DNA from: an uncultured Clostridiaceae bacterium
Lineage (GTDB): Bacteria; Bacillota; Clostridia; TANB77; CAG-508
Direction: 5' to 3'
DNA: 6,001 nt
Assembly: GCA_905198755.1 (NCBI GenBank)
Contig: CAJKDR010000062.1
Coordinates: forward strand, 1-6,001
Positions 5,708 to 6,001 of this stretch are shown here, piece by piece. Below the pieces are notes generated by a model. It was not told the DNA's origin, ran no database searches, and saw only the letters and a list, made by a program, of their open reading frames with translations. The stretch's first letter is position 1. Every line of letters starts with the position of its first letter. Both the position numbers and the translations under genes were made by a program.

Positions 5708-5902
5708 ATGGCAAGAAGTAATCAAAAAGTAGTTCCTGAAGCAAAAGAAGCTTTAGAAAAATTCAAATACGAAGTAGCTAGTGAAGTTGGTGTTAACTTA
5801 AAACAAGGTTATAATGGTGACATTTCTTCAAAAGACGCTGGTAGAGTTGGTGGTAACATGGTAAGAAAATTAATACAACAAGCTGAAAACAACATGAAAT
5901 AG
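5708..5902 (+). CDS. Alpha/beta-type small acid-soluble spore protein
   Basis: The product is a 64-residue DNA-binding protein that saturates the spore chromosome, switches it towards an A-like form and protects it from UV and heat. It is degraded at germination to supply amino acids. The sequence shows the family pattern: VVPEAKEALEKFKYEVASEVGVNL (residues 8-31; split as VVPEAKEALEKFKY and EVASEVGVNL) and KDAGRVGGNMVRKLIQQAE (42-60). The GPR protease site is expected at Glu22-Val23 within YEVASE, where the family usually has Glu followed by Ile, Phe or Leu. It is slightly short of the 65-75 residues usual in Bacillus but normal for clostridial forms. The gene stands alone, divergent from era, with its own strong ribosome binding site and terminator. 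I leave the symbol blank because alpha/beta paralogues cannot be told apart here. Confidence 0.97.
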   Translation: MARSNQKVVPEAKEALEKFKYEVASEVGVNLKQGYNGDISSKDAGRVGGNMVRKLIQQAENNMK

Positions 5903-5950
5903 TTATCAACCGATTAGGTAATTTATTAACGACAGGAATATAAATCTTAT

Positions 5951-5970
5951 CTTTTATGAATACATAAAAG
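5951..5970 (+). repeat. Second hairpin overlapping the terminator stem
   Basis: CTTTTATG (5951-5958) and CATAAAAG (5963-5970) are perfect reverse complements around a 4-base loop AATA. The right arm shares AAAAG (5966-5970) with the left arm of the intrinsic terminator, so the full-length forms of the two hairpins cannot exist together. The AT-rich stem is weaker than the terminator and may be incidental. Confidence 0.55.
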
Positions 5971-5995
5971 GCAGGAATTATGTTCCTGCCTTTTT
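5966..5995 (+). terminator. Intrinsic terminator of the spore-protein gene
   Basis: A perfect 12-bp stem, AAAAGGCAGGAA (5966-5977) with TTCCTGCCTTTT (5983-5994), closes a 5-base loop and runs straight into TTTTT (5991-5995). The 8-bp core GGCAGGAA is GC-rich against the background. The reverse strand also ends in a T-run after the same stem, so it may stop transcription from both sides. It lies 63 bases after the stop codon. Confidence 0.92.
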
Positions 5996-6001
5996 AATTT
6001 A

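Noticed and set aside
1..6001. CRISPR array, insertion sequence, tRNA, toxin-antitoxin or phage genes
   Set aside because: I found no spaced repeats, transposase motifs, cloverleaf sequences or such gene pairs; apart from the BIG2 gene the content is conserved housekeeping and sporulation genes.

Overview
The window is very AT-rich (roughly three quarters A+T). It carries an alpha/beta-type small acid-soluble spore protein gene and a cluster of DNA-replication, repair and translation housekeeping genes with Firmicutes-like synteny. This points to an endospore-forming, low-GC Firmicute, most probably class Clostridia. I cannot name a genus from the sequence alone.

Almost everything is transcribed on the minus strand, so the functional order runs from right to left: era (ribosome-assembly GTPase), a small yqzL-family gene, recO (recombination mediator), a small-type SRP RNA gene, dnaX (clamp-loader tau/gamma subunit), ybaB/EbfC (nucleoid-associated protein), and a membrane-anchored protein with bacterial Ig-like (BIG2) domains that runs off the left edge. 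At the far right a spore-protein gene points the other way (+ strand), with its own ribosome binding site and a strong intrinsic terminator.

Region by region on the + coordinate: 1-1372 holds the BIG2 surface protein, missing its C-terminus. 1374-3344 holds ybaB and dnaX, spaced 15 bases apart. 3345-3669 is non-coding and contains the SRP RNA, its sigma-A-type promoter and a perfect 18-bp inverted repeat next to that promoter. 3670-4516 holds recO overlapping yqzL. 4590-5492 is era. 5493-5707 is the divergent intergenic region between era and the spore-protein gene. 5708-5902 is the spore-protein gene, followed by its terminator at 5966-5995.

Functionally, era-yqzL-recO and SRP RNA-dnaX-ybaB are two blocks known from other Firmicutes and are joined here. 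The main departure from the usual arrangement is that ybaB is followed by a BIG2-domain membrane protein, where recR is normally expected. I saw no transposase, CRISPR array, tRNA, phage gene or clearly new defence-type system. The points most worth a second look are the BIG2 gene coupled to ybaB, the long yqzL/recO overlap, the inverted repeat at the SRP RNA promoter, and two -1 slippery heptamers in dnaX.
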